From contig VDFB02252616.1 in NCBI GenBank assembly GCA_007258455.2, positions 118,518,552 to 118,582,551 on the forward strand: a stretch of 64,000 nucleotides of DNA. The letters run 5' to 3'. This DNA comes from Sequoia sempervirens. Lineage: Eukaryota > Streptophyta > Pinopsida > Cupressales > Cupressaceae. The notes under the pieces were generated by a model, which searched no databases, was not told the origin of the DNA, and saw only the letters and a list, made by a program, of their open reading frames with translations. The first letter of the stretch is position 1, and every line of letters begins with the position of its first letter. Of the stretch, positions 38,492 through 50,104 are shown piece by piece. A program made the position numbers and the translations under genes.

Positions 38492-40010
38492 TGTTGGAAA
38501 TTGTGTCTCAATCCCACAGGCTGAAACCTCTGGAAGAGCAAAGTCGGTATGACCTTCATTGTGTCTGGCTGACTAGTAGATGTGAAACCTTTTGAAATGT
38601 TCTGGTCATTGTGACTTGTGGCGTTCGTTGTAACCTTATACCGAGTGGAGATCTCTGGCCGACAGGCCACTCTTATCGAATATCGGGGAGACTCTGGGCG
38701 ACAAGTGGTGTCGGGGAGACCCTTGGCTGAAAGGCTTGCTTTGGTATGAAGTCTCAGTGATAGCCGAAGTCTTGTCGATAAGTATTCACTTGGAGTCTTC
38801 GCGGTAACGCAAAGGCTTCGGTGTGAAGTCTTGGCGATGGGTGCTGGTCTCACCGAATGCTGATCTCAGGGTGACTTGGATGTTTGGTATGAAGTCTTGT
38901 CGATATGGAAAGTCTCACTGATAGCATTCACTTGGAGTGTTCAGGGTAACACAGAGGCTTCGCTATGAACTCTTGGTGACTTATGTTTTTCTCACCGATG
39001 CTCATCGGGGTAACTTGGAAGTCTCGGTAAGAAGTCTTGCCGACGGTGGGTTCTCTCGCCGATAGGTGTGAACTTTGCTATGACCTCTTGGCGATAGCAG
39101 TAAGTCCTGCCGATGGTTGTTTGTTTCGATATGACATGAAGGCTCGGTGTAACCTCTTGGCGATAGCGGTATCTCTTGCCGACTATTGGACACATCGAAA
39201 TAACATGTGAACATCGGTGTGATGTCTTGGCGAGTAGCGATAGTCTCATCGAATGGAAAGCTAACGTCTATGTGACTTTGGAACTTCGGTGTGATGTCTC
39301 ATTGAATGGCGATTGTCTCGCCGATGAGAATGTTGAGGTTGATGTAGCTTGTGAACTTGGTATAATGTCTTGTCGATAGTGAAGACTCTTGGCGATAATG
39401 ACGATCTGGCTTTGTGGTATCGGGGAGACACGGTTAGTGTCTCACCGACATGCGAATACATTGTGAACGCTTTTGACCGAGTGATGACTATCCTACATGG
39501 TGAGTCTACGACCAATCAGAGAAGCCGAATGGGAACCGCTAGCAGTTGGAATGTTGCGGCCGTTACTGAGAGGAAGTTTGATAGATAGGGGTGTCATGGA
39601 TATACTCAGAGATTGTAGATTGACGATGGTTTGATGGTTGCATGAATAGTGGGATGATCAGTTCGATGAGTGATCAGTGAATGTAATTCTGAGTGTTGAA
39701 TATTTTGTAGCAAGGTTGATCATTGTGAATGCTATTGTAAATTGACATTAGAGAGAGTGAAGCCCATACTCTGTATGTAATTTCATTACTATAATACAAA
39801 GGGATTTTTCTTGGTGTGGTGGGTTTTTCTCCCGTAAGGGTTTTCCCACATAAATCTGGTGTTCATCTGTGTATGATTATTTCTTTGTTTCTGTTATTAC
39901 TTTCAAGTGTATCTTAATTAGACTGTAATTGAAAATTTAAAAGTATCTCTACATTCTTCCCTGAGGTTTTGACGTTAGGAGAGTTGTTTCCGCACTTATC
40001 TTTCCTTACA
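38492..40010 (+). repeat. 5' LTR of the copia element
   Basis: It starts TGTTGGAAATTGTGTCTC and ends CTTTCCTTACA. The U3 part (about 38640-39420) consists of diverged repeats of roughly 70 bp built on TCTTGGCGATAG, TCTTGCCGA and TCGGTGTGATGTC. CTATAATACAAAGG near 39789 is a possible TATA-like element, and a conserved-looking GGGTTTTCCCAC lies near 39838. It is 39 bp shorter than the 3' LTR, mainly from one indel near 38610. Confidence 0.93.
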
Positions 40011-40012
40011 AG

Positions 40013-40025
40013 TGGTATCAGAGCC
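40013..40025 (+). promoter_or_regulatory. Primer-binding site (initiator methionine tRNA)
   Basis: TGGTATCAGAGCC begins two bases after the 5' LTR and matches the usual plant initiator-Met tRNA 3' complement. Confidence 0.93.
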
Positions 40026-40126
40026 TTGCCAGTTGTGTTATCCTTGTGGGTACGTTGGGTTTTTTGAGTCAATTCCTGTTCAGTGGGAGTCTTGTAGAAA
40101 TTTGGTAATTCGAATTACAGGTTAAG

Positions 40127-40969
40127 ATGGCAAGCACATCAGGAAAGATTGAAATAGAGAAATTCAATGGCAGCAATTTTGAGTTGTGGAAACTTAAGAT
40201 GGAAGATCTATTGGTTGATCGTGATCTTTGGATTGCTATGTCTGGAGCGAAGCCTACATGCATGAACCAAGAAGATTGGGACCTTGCAGATAGAAAATCT
40301 AAGGGGCTGATAAGGCTCTATTTGGAAGACTCCGTTCTTTTGAATGTGCATGAAGAGAATACAACATCTTTCTTGTGGAAGAGACTGGCATCTATTTATC
40401 AGGGGAAGTCCTTGGTGAATAAATTGTTCTTGAGTAAGAAGCTGTACACTTTGAGAATGCAGGAAGGAGGGTCTATTGCTAATCATTTGAATGCATTCAA
40501 CATGCTGATTGCACAATTAACATATGTTGGTGTGAAGATTGATGAAGAGGATCGCTGTATGCTGATATTGTGTTCTTTTCCAGATTCTTGGGATCACCTA
40601 GTGATGGCTATTGGGAGTACAACATCCAGTTTCAAGATGGAAGATGTTGTTGCTTCTTTGTTATCAGAAGAGATGAGAAGGAAATCTTTTGAGATGGCAA
40701 AAGAGGCTCTTGCTGCTAGAGGCAGATCGAAAGATAAAGGCAAGAAGAAGGACAAGAAGTCCAAATCAAAATCAGAGGGGAGATCAAAGTCTCCTGGCAA
40801 GAAGTCCAAGGTGAAGTGTTGGAATTGTGGGAAACCTAGTCATGTCCGAAAGGATTGTAAAGAGGAGAAAAAGAAGAAGAAGAATTATTCTTCTGACAAT
40901 GATTCTTCTCATAGTGATGCAGATGCCTTCATTGCAGATTTGGCTACGCAGGCATCAGATGATGTCTGA
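40127..40969 (+). pseudogene. copia gag with CCHC zinc knuckle
   Basis: A 280-residue open frame begins MASTSGKIEIEKFNGSNF and carries the copia gag (UBN2-type) region with FELWKLKMEDLL, VNKLFLSKKLYTLRMQEGGS and VASLLSEEMRR. A Lys/Ser-rich basic stretch follows, then the zinc knuckle CWNCGKPSHVRKDC, which fits C-x2-C-x4-H-x4-C. It would form the particle and bind RNA. The frame continues in register into protease but is cut by TGA at 40967, where related elements have a Trp codon just before the protease active site. Confidence 0.92.
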
Positions 40970-41317
40970 CTGATTGATTCTGGAGTATCATTCCATATGA
41001 CATCTCATAGAGACTGGTTCACGAAGTATGAAAAATACGATGGTGGAAAGGTGTATTTGGCAAGTGATTCATCATTGGAAATAGTTGGCCGTGGAAGAGT
41101 CGGAATTCAATTCCCTGATGGAAGAGTGAAGGGAATTAATGATGTAATGCATATAACAGGTCTGGCTCAAAAATTTCTTTTTGTTAGTATGCTGAATGAT
41201 ATTGGAGTGCAAGTCACATTCTCTGGAAATGGCTGGAAGATGACTAGAGGCTCTATGGTGCTAGCAAGAGGTGCTCATGTTGGTACCTTGTATAAGCTTG
41301 ATGCACATGTTGTGTAA
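40970..41317 (+). pseudogene. copia protease segment
   Basis: In frame with gag. LIDSGVSFHMTSH corresponds to the aspartic-protease active site, usually DSGAS in this superfamily, so Ala has become Val. Downstream GRVKGINDVMHITGLAQKFL and GTLYKLDAH follow the usual copia order. It ends at TAA 41315. It would cut the polyprotein, but the flanking stops disable it. Confidence 0.85.
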
Positions 41318-41395
41318 AGCAATAGTGTCTCTGCAAAGTCACAGAAAGCTACTCATGGATCAAAAGAGGAAAGCATTCCTGATTCTGTAAACTCT

Positions 41396-41956
41396 ATGGA
41401 AGTTAAACTTCCAGCAGAAAAGAGTATGCTCTGGCATCATAGGCTAGGCCACATTGGTGAGAAAGGTTTAAAAACCTTGAAGAATAAAAACTTGGTTGAG
41501 GGGCTTGAAGATTGTAACCTCGATTTTGAATTCTGTGAACATTGTATATATGGTAAACAACACCATGTTTCATTTTATTCCAGTCCTCATAAATCTTCTG
41601 GTTTGCTAGATTATATTCATTCTGATGTATTTGGTCCAGTGAATGTTCCTTCTTTTTCTAAGTCAAGGTACTATGTATCGTTTATTGATGATTATTCAAG
41701 AAGAGCATTTGTCTATTTTTTGAAAAGTAAATTAAAAGTGTTCAGCCGATTTAAGGAATTTAAGAACCTTGTAGAAAATCAGACTAGAAGAAAAATAAAA
41801 TGTTTAAGGACTAATAATGGCGGTGAATTTTGTTCTGATGATTTTGAGAGGTATTGTAAAGATCATGGAATTAAAAGACATAAAACTACACCTTACACTC
41901 CGCAGCAAAATGGAGTTGCAGAAAGGTTCAACAAGACAGTGATGGAAAGAGCATGA
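41396..41956 (+). pseudogene. copia integrase, with a changed catalytic Asp
   Basis: An HHCC zinc region (LWHHRLGHIGEKGL, then CEHCIYGKQ) is followed by the rve core: HSDVFGPV with the first Asp, FIDDYSRR, then RTNNGGEF where the family has RTDNGGEF, and QNGVAERFN with the Glu. The second catalytic Asp is therefore Asn (AAT at 41813-41815). The frame ends at TGA 41954, probably from an Arg codon CGA. Confidence 0.9.
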
Positions 41957-43339
41957 AGTATGTTGAGTAGTGCTGGTTTGGAGGAGAAGTTCTGGGCTGA
42001 GGCTGTTGCTATAGCATGTTACTTGATAAACCGTTCTCCGAATTCCGCTCTTGTTGAGAAAAAACCTTTGGAAGCATGGTCTGGTAAGAAGCCCTCTTTA
42101 AGACATATTCATATTTTTGGCTGTGAGGCATATGCACATGTGTCGTATGAGAAAAGATCTAAATTGGAGAACAAGGTTGTCAAATGTATTTTTATTGGTT
42201 ATAGTGCTGGCATAAAAGGATACAAGCTTTGGAATCGTGATACAGAGAAGGTTCTATACAAAAGAAGTGTTATCTTTCATGAGTTGAATCCTTCTACCTT
42301 GGATTTGCAGTCAGAGACAAAATCAGAAAACAAAAAGGATGTAGTTGAAGTTCCTTCGACACCAGATAAAGAGGAATTGAAAATTCAAAATGTACTTGAA
42401 ACTGAGGAGAGCTCAAGTAGTTCTGAGAGTTTTGATGAAGAAGAACAACCTCAACCTCAGCAAGTTAGGAGGTCAACTCGTGAAAGAAAGCAACCTGATA
42501 GGTATGGGTTTTCTTTGATAGATTCTACTTGTGCCTATGCTTTAATTTCTAGCACTGATGAGCCTAGGACTGTGAAAGAGGCATTTAGAATGTCCGATTT
42601 AGACTCTTGGTTGGAATCCATGAATGAAGAAATGGCATCATTAGAAAAGAATGATACTTGGAGTTTGGTGCCCTTGCCTAAAGGAAGAAAAACTATTGGT
42701 TGCAAATGGGTATTTAAAAAGAAAATAGGTCTGGATGGCAGTGTGGAAAAATACAAGGTGAGGTTGGTTGTGAAGGGTTATTCCCAGGTAGAGGGAATTG
42801 ATTATGGGGAAATTTTTTCTCCTGTAGCTAAGCTGAAATCTATCAGATTTCTTTTGTCACTTGCAATAGCGTATGACTTAGAGGTTGAATAGATGGATGT
42901 GAAGACATCATTTCTTCATGGTGATCTTGAAGAAGAGATTTATATGTCCTAGCCTGAGCACTTTGTGGAAAAAGGTAAAGAAAGATTGGTTTTCTAGTTG
43001 AATAAATCTCTGTATGGGTTAAAGCAGTCTCCTAGAATGTGGTACCAAAATTTTGACACGTTTGTTTTGTCATTGGGATTTGTAAGATCAAAATATGATC
43101 ATTATGTGTATTACAAAGCTGAAAGTGATCAAGTCCTTATTATTGCTCTCTATGTTGATGATATGCTGTTCATAGGCAATAGTAAGTTAATGATTTATGA
43201 TCTTAAGTCTCAGTTGTCAGCAAAGTTTGAAATGAAAGATATTGGTGTAGCAAGGTATATTCTGGGAATGGAAATAACAGGGACAGGAATAGTAGAAAAC
43301 TTTGGCTCAGTCAGAGTAAGTATATCAAGACTGTTCTAG
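41957..43339 (+). pseudogene. copia integrase C-terminus and reverse transcriptase
   Basis: The integrase C-terminal part (FWAEAVAIACYLINRSP, HIFGCEAYAHV) leads to an acidic linker and then RVT_2 reverse transcriptase: GCKWVFKKKIGLDGS, VRLVVKGYSQVEGIDY, FSPVAKLKSIRFLLSLA, NKSLYGLKQSPRMWYQ and the catalytic YVDDM. In-frame stops are at 42890, 42950 and 42995, each where Gln is usual or likely. A frameshift lies near 43278, after GMEIT. Confidence 0.92.
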
Positions 43340-44139
43340 AGAGATTTTGTATGAATGATTGCAAGAAGCTAGTTGTTGCAGTTTTGTAGGGAATGAAGCT
43401 ATTTGTTGAAGACTATCCAAAATCTCCTATTGAGATGGAGGACATGACCAGTGTACCTTATGCTAGTGCGGTTGGTAGTCTTATGTATGCAATGGTCTAT
43501 ACAAGGCCAAACATTTCCCAAGCAATGGGAGTACTTAGTCGGTTTATGGATAATCCTAGAAGGACACATTGGGATGCTATGAAAAGAGTATTCAGATATT
43601 TGAAGAGAACTTCTGAATATGCTTTGTGTTACCATGGGAACTTGGTTGAATCATAGAGGACTCTCAGCATTCAAGGCTATGTGGATTCTGATTGGGCAGG
43701 GGACATTGCCAGCAGAAGATCCACCAGTGGATATACTTTCATATTGAATGGTGGTGCAGTTAGTTGGATGAGTAAGCAGCAGGCTGTAGTCGCTTTGTCT
43801 ACTATAGAGGTGGAATACATGGCAGCAACACATGCCTATAAAGAAGCAATCTGGTTAAGACGTTTTTGTTCTAACATTGGTTTTGATGCAGGGAAAATAA
43901 CAATTTATTGTGATAGTTAGAGTGCTATCTGTTTGGAAAAGAATCCTACTTTCCATGCCAAGACGAAACATATAAATGTATAGTATCACTTTGTACGAGA
44001 TATGGTGGAGGATGGAAAGGTTTCATTAGAAAAAGTGGATACTCTGGAGAATGTTGCAGATGCATTGACGAAGCCAGTGAGCACAGACAAGTTCAGGTGG
44101 TGTGCCAATTCGATGGGCCTCAGTGCCCATGAATTTTAG
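43340..44139 (+). pseudogene. copia RNase H region
   Basis: After the frameshift the frame reads YIKTVLERFCMNDCKKL, PYASAVGSLMYAMVYTRP and RVFRYLKRTSEYAL. The RNase H residues then appear in order: Asp in GYVDSDWAG, Glu in STIEVEYMAA, Asp in IYCDS and a later KHINV-stop-YHFVRD. Stops at 43387, 43654, 43918 and 43981 all stand where Gln is expected. The natural end is TAG at 44137-44139. Confidence 0.9.
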
Positions 44140-44180
44140 TAGTTTTGTTGTGCTCTAGAGGTGCCTGTGCGATCTTCATC

Positions 44181-44191
44181 AAGTGGAAGAT
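44181..44191 (+). promoter_or_regulatory. Polypurine tract before the 3' LTR
   Basis: AAGTGGAAGAT lies directly before the LTR start and is in the position where plus-strand synthesis begins in LTR retrotransposons. It is short and contains one T. Confidence 0.6.
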
Positions 44192-45749
44192 TTTTGGAAA
44201 TATGTGTCTCAATCCCACAGGCTGAAACCTCTGGAAGAGCAAAGTCGGTATGACCTTCATTGTGTCTGGCCAATTAGCAGATGTGAAACCTTTTGAAATG
44301 TTCTGGTCGCTGTGACCTTGTCATTGTCTTTCCGACTAGTGTTGTTACTGTGACTTGTGGCGTTCGCTGTAACCTTATACCGAGTGGAGATCTCTGGCCG
44401 ACAGGCCACTCTTATTGAATATCGAGGAGACTCTGGCTGACAAGCGGTGTCGGGGAGACCCTTGGCCAAAAGGCTTGCTTTGGTATGAAGTCTCAGCGAT
44501 AGGCGAAGTCTTGCCGATAAGTATTCACTTGGAGTCTTCGCGGTAACACAAAGGCTTCAGTGTGAAGTCTTGGCGACGGGTGCTGGTCTCACCGAATGCT
44601 GATCTCGAGGAGACTTGGATGTTTAGTATGAAGTCTTGTCGATATGGAAAGTCTCACTGATAGCATTCACTTGGATTCTTCGGGGTAACACAGAGGCTTC
44701 GCTATGAACTCTTGGTGACTTATGTTTTTCTCACCGATGCTCATCAGGGTAACTTGGAAGTCTCGGTAAGAAGTCTTGCCGACGGTGGGTTCTCTCATCG
44801 ATAGTGTGAACTTCGCTATGACCTCTAGGCGATAGTGGTAAGTCCTGTCGACGGTTGTTTGTTTCGATATGACATGAAGGCTCGGTGTAACCTCTTAGCG
44901 ATAGCGGTATGTCTTGCCGACTGATGGACACTTCAGAATAACTTGTGAACATCGGTGTGATGTCTTGGCGAGTAGCGATAGTCTCACCGAATGGAAAGCT
45001 AACATCTATGTGACTTTGGAACTTCGGTGTGATGTCTCATCGAATGGATATTGTCTCGCCGATGATAATGCTGAGGTCGATGCAGCTTGTGAACTTGATA
45101 TAACGTCTTGCCGATAGTGAAGACTCTTGGCGATAATGACGATCTAGCTTTGTGGCATCGGGGAGACACGGTTAGTGTCTCACCGACATGCGAATACATT
45201 GTGAACACCTTTGACCAAGTGATGACTATCCTACGTGGTGAGTCTATGACCAATCAGAGAAGCTGAATGGGAACCACTAGCAGTTGGATTGTTGTAGCCG
45301 TTACTGAGAGGAAGCTTGACAGACATGGGCATCATAGATATACTCAGAGATTGTAGATTGATGAATGGTTCGATGGTTGCATGAACATTGGGATGATCAA
45401 TTCGATGAGTGATCAGTGAATGTAATTCTGAGTGTTGAATATTCTGTAGCAAGGTTGATCATTGTGAATGTTGTTGTAAATTTACATCAAAGAGAGTGAA
45501 GCTCGTACTCTGTATGTAATTTCATTACTATAATACAAAGGGGTTTTTCTTGGTGTGGTGGGTTTTTCTCTCGTAAGGGTTTTCCCACGTTAATCTGGTG
45601 TTCATCTATGTATGATTATTTCTCTGTTTCTATTATTGCTTTCAAGTGTATCTTAATTGGACTGTAATTGAAAATTTAGAAGTATCTTTGCATTCTTCCC
45701 TGAGGTTTTGACATTAGGAGAGTTGTTTCCGCACTTATCTTTCCTTCCA
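44192..45749 (+). repeat. 3' LTR of the copia element
   Basis: It begins TTTTGGAAATATGTGTC and ends CTTTCCTTCCA, matching the 5' LTR along its length. In a stretch of roughly 140 bp (from about 44482) I counted about ten differences from the 5' LTR, several of them CG to TG or CA changes. It keeps a segment of about 38 bp near 44313-44350, bounded by two copies of CTGTGAC, that the 5' LTR lacks. Confidence 0.93.
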
Positions 45750-46249
45750 GAAACATACTCAAATCTTAGAAATAGGAAAATTTCTGCATAGAGGTTACGA
45801 GAACAAATTTGTGACTAAAATTTTGAGTGAAATTAGCAGGATAACAGTGAGGGTGCCCTAGACTAGAGATGTAAATATTTGAAATTTCAAAGATTTGGAA
45901 ATGTAGTACAGTGTTTAAAGGTCTGAGAGTATATACAATTTTAAGTTTGTCACTAAATGAAATTTTGGAAATTCAATAAAACTTAATTTTTTTACATAAG
46001 GCACATGCATGCATGTATTTTTATGTTTCAAAGCAATAAAATGAATGGAATAAGTTCCAATTTCTTTATAAATGATAATTTCTAGAATGCAAGATGTGAT
46101 AACTATAAGTTTTCCTCTAAAATATTGAAAATATAATAGTTTAAGATTATGAAATGCAAATCTTAAAATTTTCAATGTATAACATGAAATGAAATTTGAA
46201 TGATAACACTTTCAAACAACCTATAGCATTGTAAATTGTCACCCCTGAA

Positions 46250-48970
46250 AATTTCACACTAGGTTTAGCTCCCCCTATCTACGTGGACCTAATTATTCTC
46301 CTAAGTTGCATGTTTTATGGTCATCTTCAACAAATCATAATTAAATTGGAAATATTATTTAATATTTATTTAACGACACAAAAGCCCCAAAATAGGTTTG
46401 GAATAGGGTGCTAGCACCCCTTACCAACCTATTCTAGCCCAAATTTAAATATGTTAAATTGTTGGTATTTTAACATTTATAAATTTAAGTTCATTTGTCG
46501 ACTTTTGATTATTAATTTCACGGGGAAATGAATACTTGTATATAAATACAATCCTTTTCACCATTTGAAATCATAGTAAATTTGAATATTAGCTGAGCAT
46601 CCTAAAAAAATTCAAGGGTAGACTGAGCAAAATTTACAACACTTATTGTTAGCCAAGATTCATATTTGCAATGCATCAAGTTTATATGTGAGTTTTTTCA
46701 TGTTTAATATTCATTTGTTTTGTGAGTACTAACACTTGTAGTACTTTCAATCAAGCAACCAATTCATCTTGCATGAGATGAGTACAATGACTTCAGTCCA
46801 TTAAGGAAAGTAGATATGAGTGGTAAGTTGTAGCACTTGTCATATATTACTTATATTTATCCATTTACCTCTGCTCAATTGAGGGCAAGAACTCTTTACA
46901 TCATCATAGTCATTATGGAGGTGGGAACACAAAAAAATGGTTTGACTTAGGCAAGCCCCTATATGATACAACCAAGTTTCTTTCCTCTCTTGTGTGCAAG
47001 TGACAAATCTGAAGTGGATTTTGGAAAAGATTGAAGACCTAATTTCAAGGTCAAGCATTCAAGCCTCCTATGTTAACAAATTAGGGCAAGTGAAATTAAT
47101 CATCAATAGACAAAGTTTCAAAGTTAAGTCCAGAAAGGAATAACTTACAAACTATAACCATATGAAATTTGGTTTCTAATTCCTTAGATAGATTCTTCCT
47201 AGTCTAGGGTGTTAGCACCCTTGTCTAGCCAATTTGAGTCCAAATTCATACGCTAGGTTCCCCTGTCTTTGCACTCTACTACTATGTTGTCCATTTTTGT
47301 GTTTTAGTTATACATTTGTTTGTAATTATGCCAGTTTTATGTAGATTTATAGTTGATATAGGTAGAAAATTTTCATTATCAAATCAAATTAATTATTAAT
47401 CAATCAATTAACATCAATCTCTCCCAAGAAATAACCAAAACCCTAATCCACCATTCCACCTATTCTATTGAGGTTAGTAGCCAGATGAGTGTTTCTAATC
47501 ATTTTTGGTTCCTTTCTCATGTGATGTAGGAGAAAGTGTGATTTAGACCCTAGATCCCTTTTCCCCACATCACACAACCCCTAAGATTTCACTCAGATTT
47601 TAGGATTATATATATATATCAAAAACATGTTAATGTAGGATACACTAGGTTCACCAAAATGTGGTGTAGGAAAAGAGATCTGGGGTCTAAAACACACCTT
47701 TCCAAACATGACATTTGAGAGGACACAACAATGATCATAAAATAGCTCTCAACTAATATCCTCAAGGAAGATCTAGAATGGTTGATCAAGGTTTTTGTCA
47801 CCACTTGTGGGGGTTGATGATTGATGTGTTGATTAGGAATTGAATTAATTTGATTTTTGAAAACTAGGTCAAATGTATACTTAAAAAAATTTGATGGAAA
47901 TATAAAAAACATGGAACTGATAAATATAAACTGAGAATAACAAAACGAAGAGTAGAGATGGAGGAATTTGGAAATCAAATTTGGGAAGAAACTATCTGGT
48001 TAGGGGTGTGGGCACCCTATATTGAGAATGTTGCATTATGTAATCTCTAAACAAATATCACTGGGTTACAGTCTGTAGGTGCTTCCCTATCAAACTCAAC
48101 TTCAGAACTTCATTTGTTGATGAATAATTGATATTTCCCTAATTTTATAAATGATTGTGCTTGAATGGTTGATTTTGATATTAGGTCTTTAATATTCTCT
48201 AAATCCACTTCATATATTCTACTTGCAAGAAAGAGAGGAGAGAAAGGGCTGGGTTGTATAGAGGCTTGCCTAAGTCAATCCCTATTTTGGTTTTTCCACC
48301 TCCACAATGACTATAATGATGTTGGATAAATAGTGCTTACCCTAGGTCAGGTAGAGACAAATGGATAAAATAAATGATAAACCATAGGTGTTGTAACTTT
48401 ACCACTAATATATACTTTCCTTGATGGATTGAAGTCATGTCACACATCTCACACAAGGAGAATTGGATGGTTGATTGAAGTTCCTGCAAGTGTTAGCACC
48501 ACAAAATAATGAACATAAAACATGAAACAAATCTTATATGATGCATTGCTAACATGAATCTTGATTGATGGAAATGTTATAAAATAATGCCTATTCTACT
48601 CTTGAATTTCCTTGATTTCTTTTTAGGATGCTCATTTGATATTCAAATTGCCTAGGTGTTCAAATGGTCAAAAAGACATATTTATATGCACTTCTTGATT
48701 TTCTACAACAATTATTTTGAAAAGCCAACAAATAAATTTGAATTTGTAAATATAAAAATGTCGATAATAAAATATTAAAAATTGGGCCAAAATAGGGTGG
48801 TCGAGAGTGAGGATGCCATAGACTAGACTATTTTGGGATTTATGTTTTCATTAAATAAATAATAAATTTTAATTCTCAATTTATCTTGATTTTTTGGAAA
48901 TGATAATAAAATGGGAATTAATAAGCATAATTAGGTCCTAGCACATAAGGGAGAGTCAAACATAATGTAA
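46250..48970. repeat. Imperfect inverted repeat of about 2.7 kb
   Basis: The left arm (about 46250-47605) and the right arm (about 47625-48970) match when one is reverse-complemented, around a short TATATATATA core at 47609-47620. Matching landmarks include GGACCTAATTA (46300 and 48930 region), GTTAGCNNNGATTCATNTTNGCAATGCATCA as a spaced pattern (46650 and 48560), TGACTTAGGCAAGCC (46943 and 48270) and TTTAGACCC (47530 and 47680). TATATAAATAC near 46538 and its counterpart near 48690 could be TATA boxes, so each arm may be an LTR plus leader. No coding region is recognised. Confidence 0.75.
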
Positions 48971-48977
48971 AATTAGG

Positions 48978-49859
48978 TAAGTGCAGAAAGATGGGGGGCC
49001 AAAAAGGGGTCTTAAGTGGCCACTTTTTTTTCTTCTGAAATCAGGAAATAATGACCTTGGATGAGAAATTGACCATAGTTACAATCAAAATTTTAAGATG
49101 CAACAAAAAAAATGTTCATAGTGCTCTGAGTCTACTTTCCAAACTACTATTTTTTTAAAAAAATGGTATAGATTAAGGGGGTCAAAAAGGGGAGCCACAA
49201 AAATTAGTGTTGTTTTTGTCAAAAAAACATAACATAGTGTGTTTTGTGGCTCCCTTTTAAAAGGTTAACCTTGTTTTGGTATTTTTAAAATTGCTTTAGT
49301 GAGATATTAACTAACATGTAGTTTATGCCTAATTTTTTTGATAATTTTTTTAATGAATATTTGATTTTTTACTAATTTTGAAAGTGGACACATCCTGAAT
49401 TTTTTTTTTTGGTCATGCTACCCCTATAAATTTTGAAAACTAATCGAATTTCTTTTTTTTGAATATGTGTAGAATAGAGTCTAGTTTATAAAAATGTAAT
49501 TTATTTGAAATTTTAATGAACGATTAAAAAAAAAGTAAAAAAATACCAAACACTGGTTTTTACCAAAAACCAGACACACAAACAAAAGAAATGAAAAATG
49601 AAAGGCTTAACATTGTTAAAATGTGAAAAAAATTACATTGTTAAATAGCTAAGAGAGAGCCTAACATTACCTAGGTGTTTGATTTATTTGACCTTGAAAC
49701 ACGTGCAAACCTGATGGTTAGCATGAATGAGATTATGTAAAATCCTGTAGAATATAAAGAAAACACATCTTTGGATGTTGGGAAGGCACTCCAAGCCTTT
49801 GGGTTGGAAGTCCAAATAAAATATCAAGCCTAAGGCTTGGGGATTCCCAAAGCAACAAA
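48978..49859. other. AT-rich DNA; possible diverged relative of the 798-bp TIR element at its left end
   Basis: GGTAAGTGCAG followed by GATGGGGGGCCAAAAAGGGG near 48966-49010 resembles the left end of the TIR element (GGGTATGTGCAG ... GATGGGCCAAAAAGTGG). No matching right end was found. No gene is recognised. Confidence 0.35.
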
Positions 49860-50070
49860 TAACGCGAGCACATTATAACGTGGTCACGTTATGTTTTATT
49901 TTGCATATTTTCCTTTTTTGCAAAAGTTTGTTGTATGCTTGTCAAGCTTGACATAACATGAGCACGTTATAATGTGAGTGTATTGTAATGTGAGTGCATT
50001 ATAATGTAAGTGCATTATAATGTGAGCACGTTATACTATGAGTGTGTTATAACGTGCTCGCGTTATGTCT
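49860..50070. repeat. Cluster of ATAATGTGAGTGCATT / GCACGTTATA words
   Basis: Words of the type ATTATAACGTGGTCACGTTAT, TGAGCACGTTATAATGTGAG, GTGCATTATAATGT and AACGTGCTCGCGTTATG recur about every 20 bases. Related clusters occur at 7870-7945, 37110-37245 and 56135-56220. The half-site GTTAT/ATAAC and partial palindromy suggest protein-binding or subterminal transposon repeats. Confidence 0.6.
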
Positions 50071-50104
50071 CGCTTGGAATGTTTTATGTTAAAGTTTGTT
50101 AAGT

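Larger units (their letters stand above)
38487..45754 (+). mobile_element. Complete, inactive Ty1/copia LTR retrotransposon
   Basis: Two long terminal repeats (38492-40010 and 44192-45749) enclose a gag-pol region in copia order (gag, protease, integrase, reverse transcriptase, RNase H). The perfect 5-bp target duplication GAAAC stands at 38487-38491 and 45750-45754. A primer-binding site for initiator methionine tRNA and a short purine tract lie next to the LTRs. About ten stops, one frameshift and a changed integrase catalytic residue make it dead. The gag and integrase resemble the Tnt1-like part of copia. Confidence 0.95.

Noticed and set aside
38452..39515. Minus-strand open frames rich in Arg, Ser and His, with copies at 44257-45253
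   Set aside because: They lie in both LTRs of the copia element and reflect the U3 repeats, not a gene.
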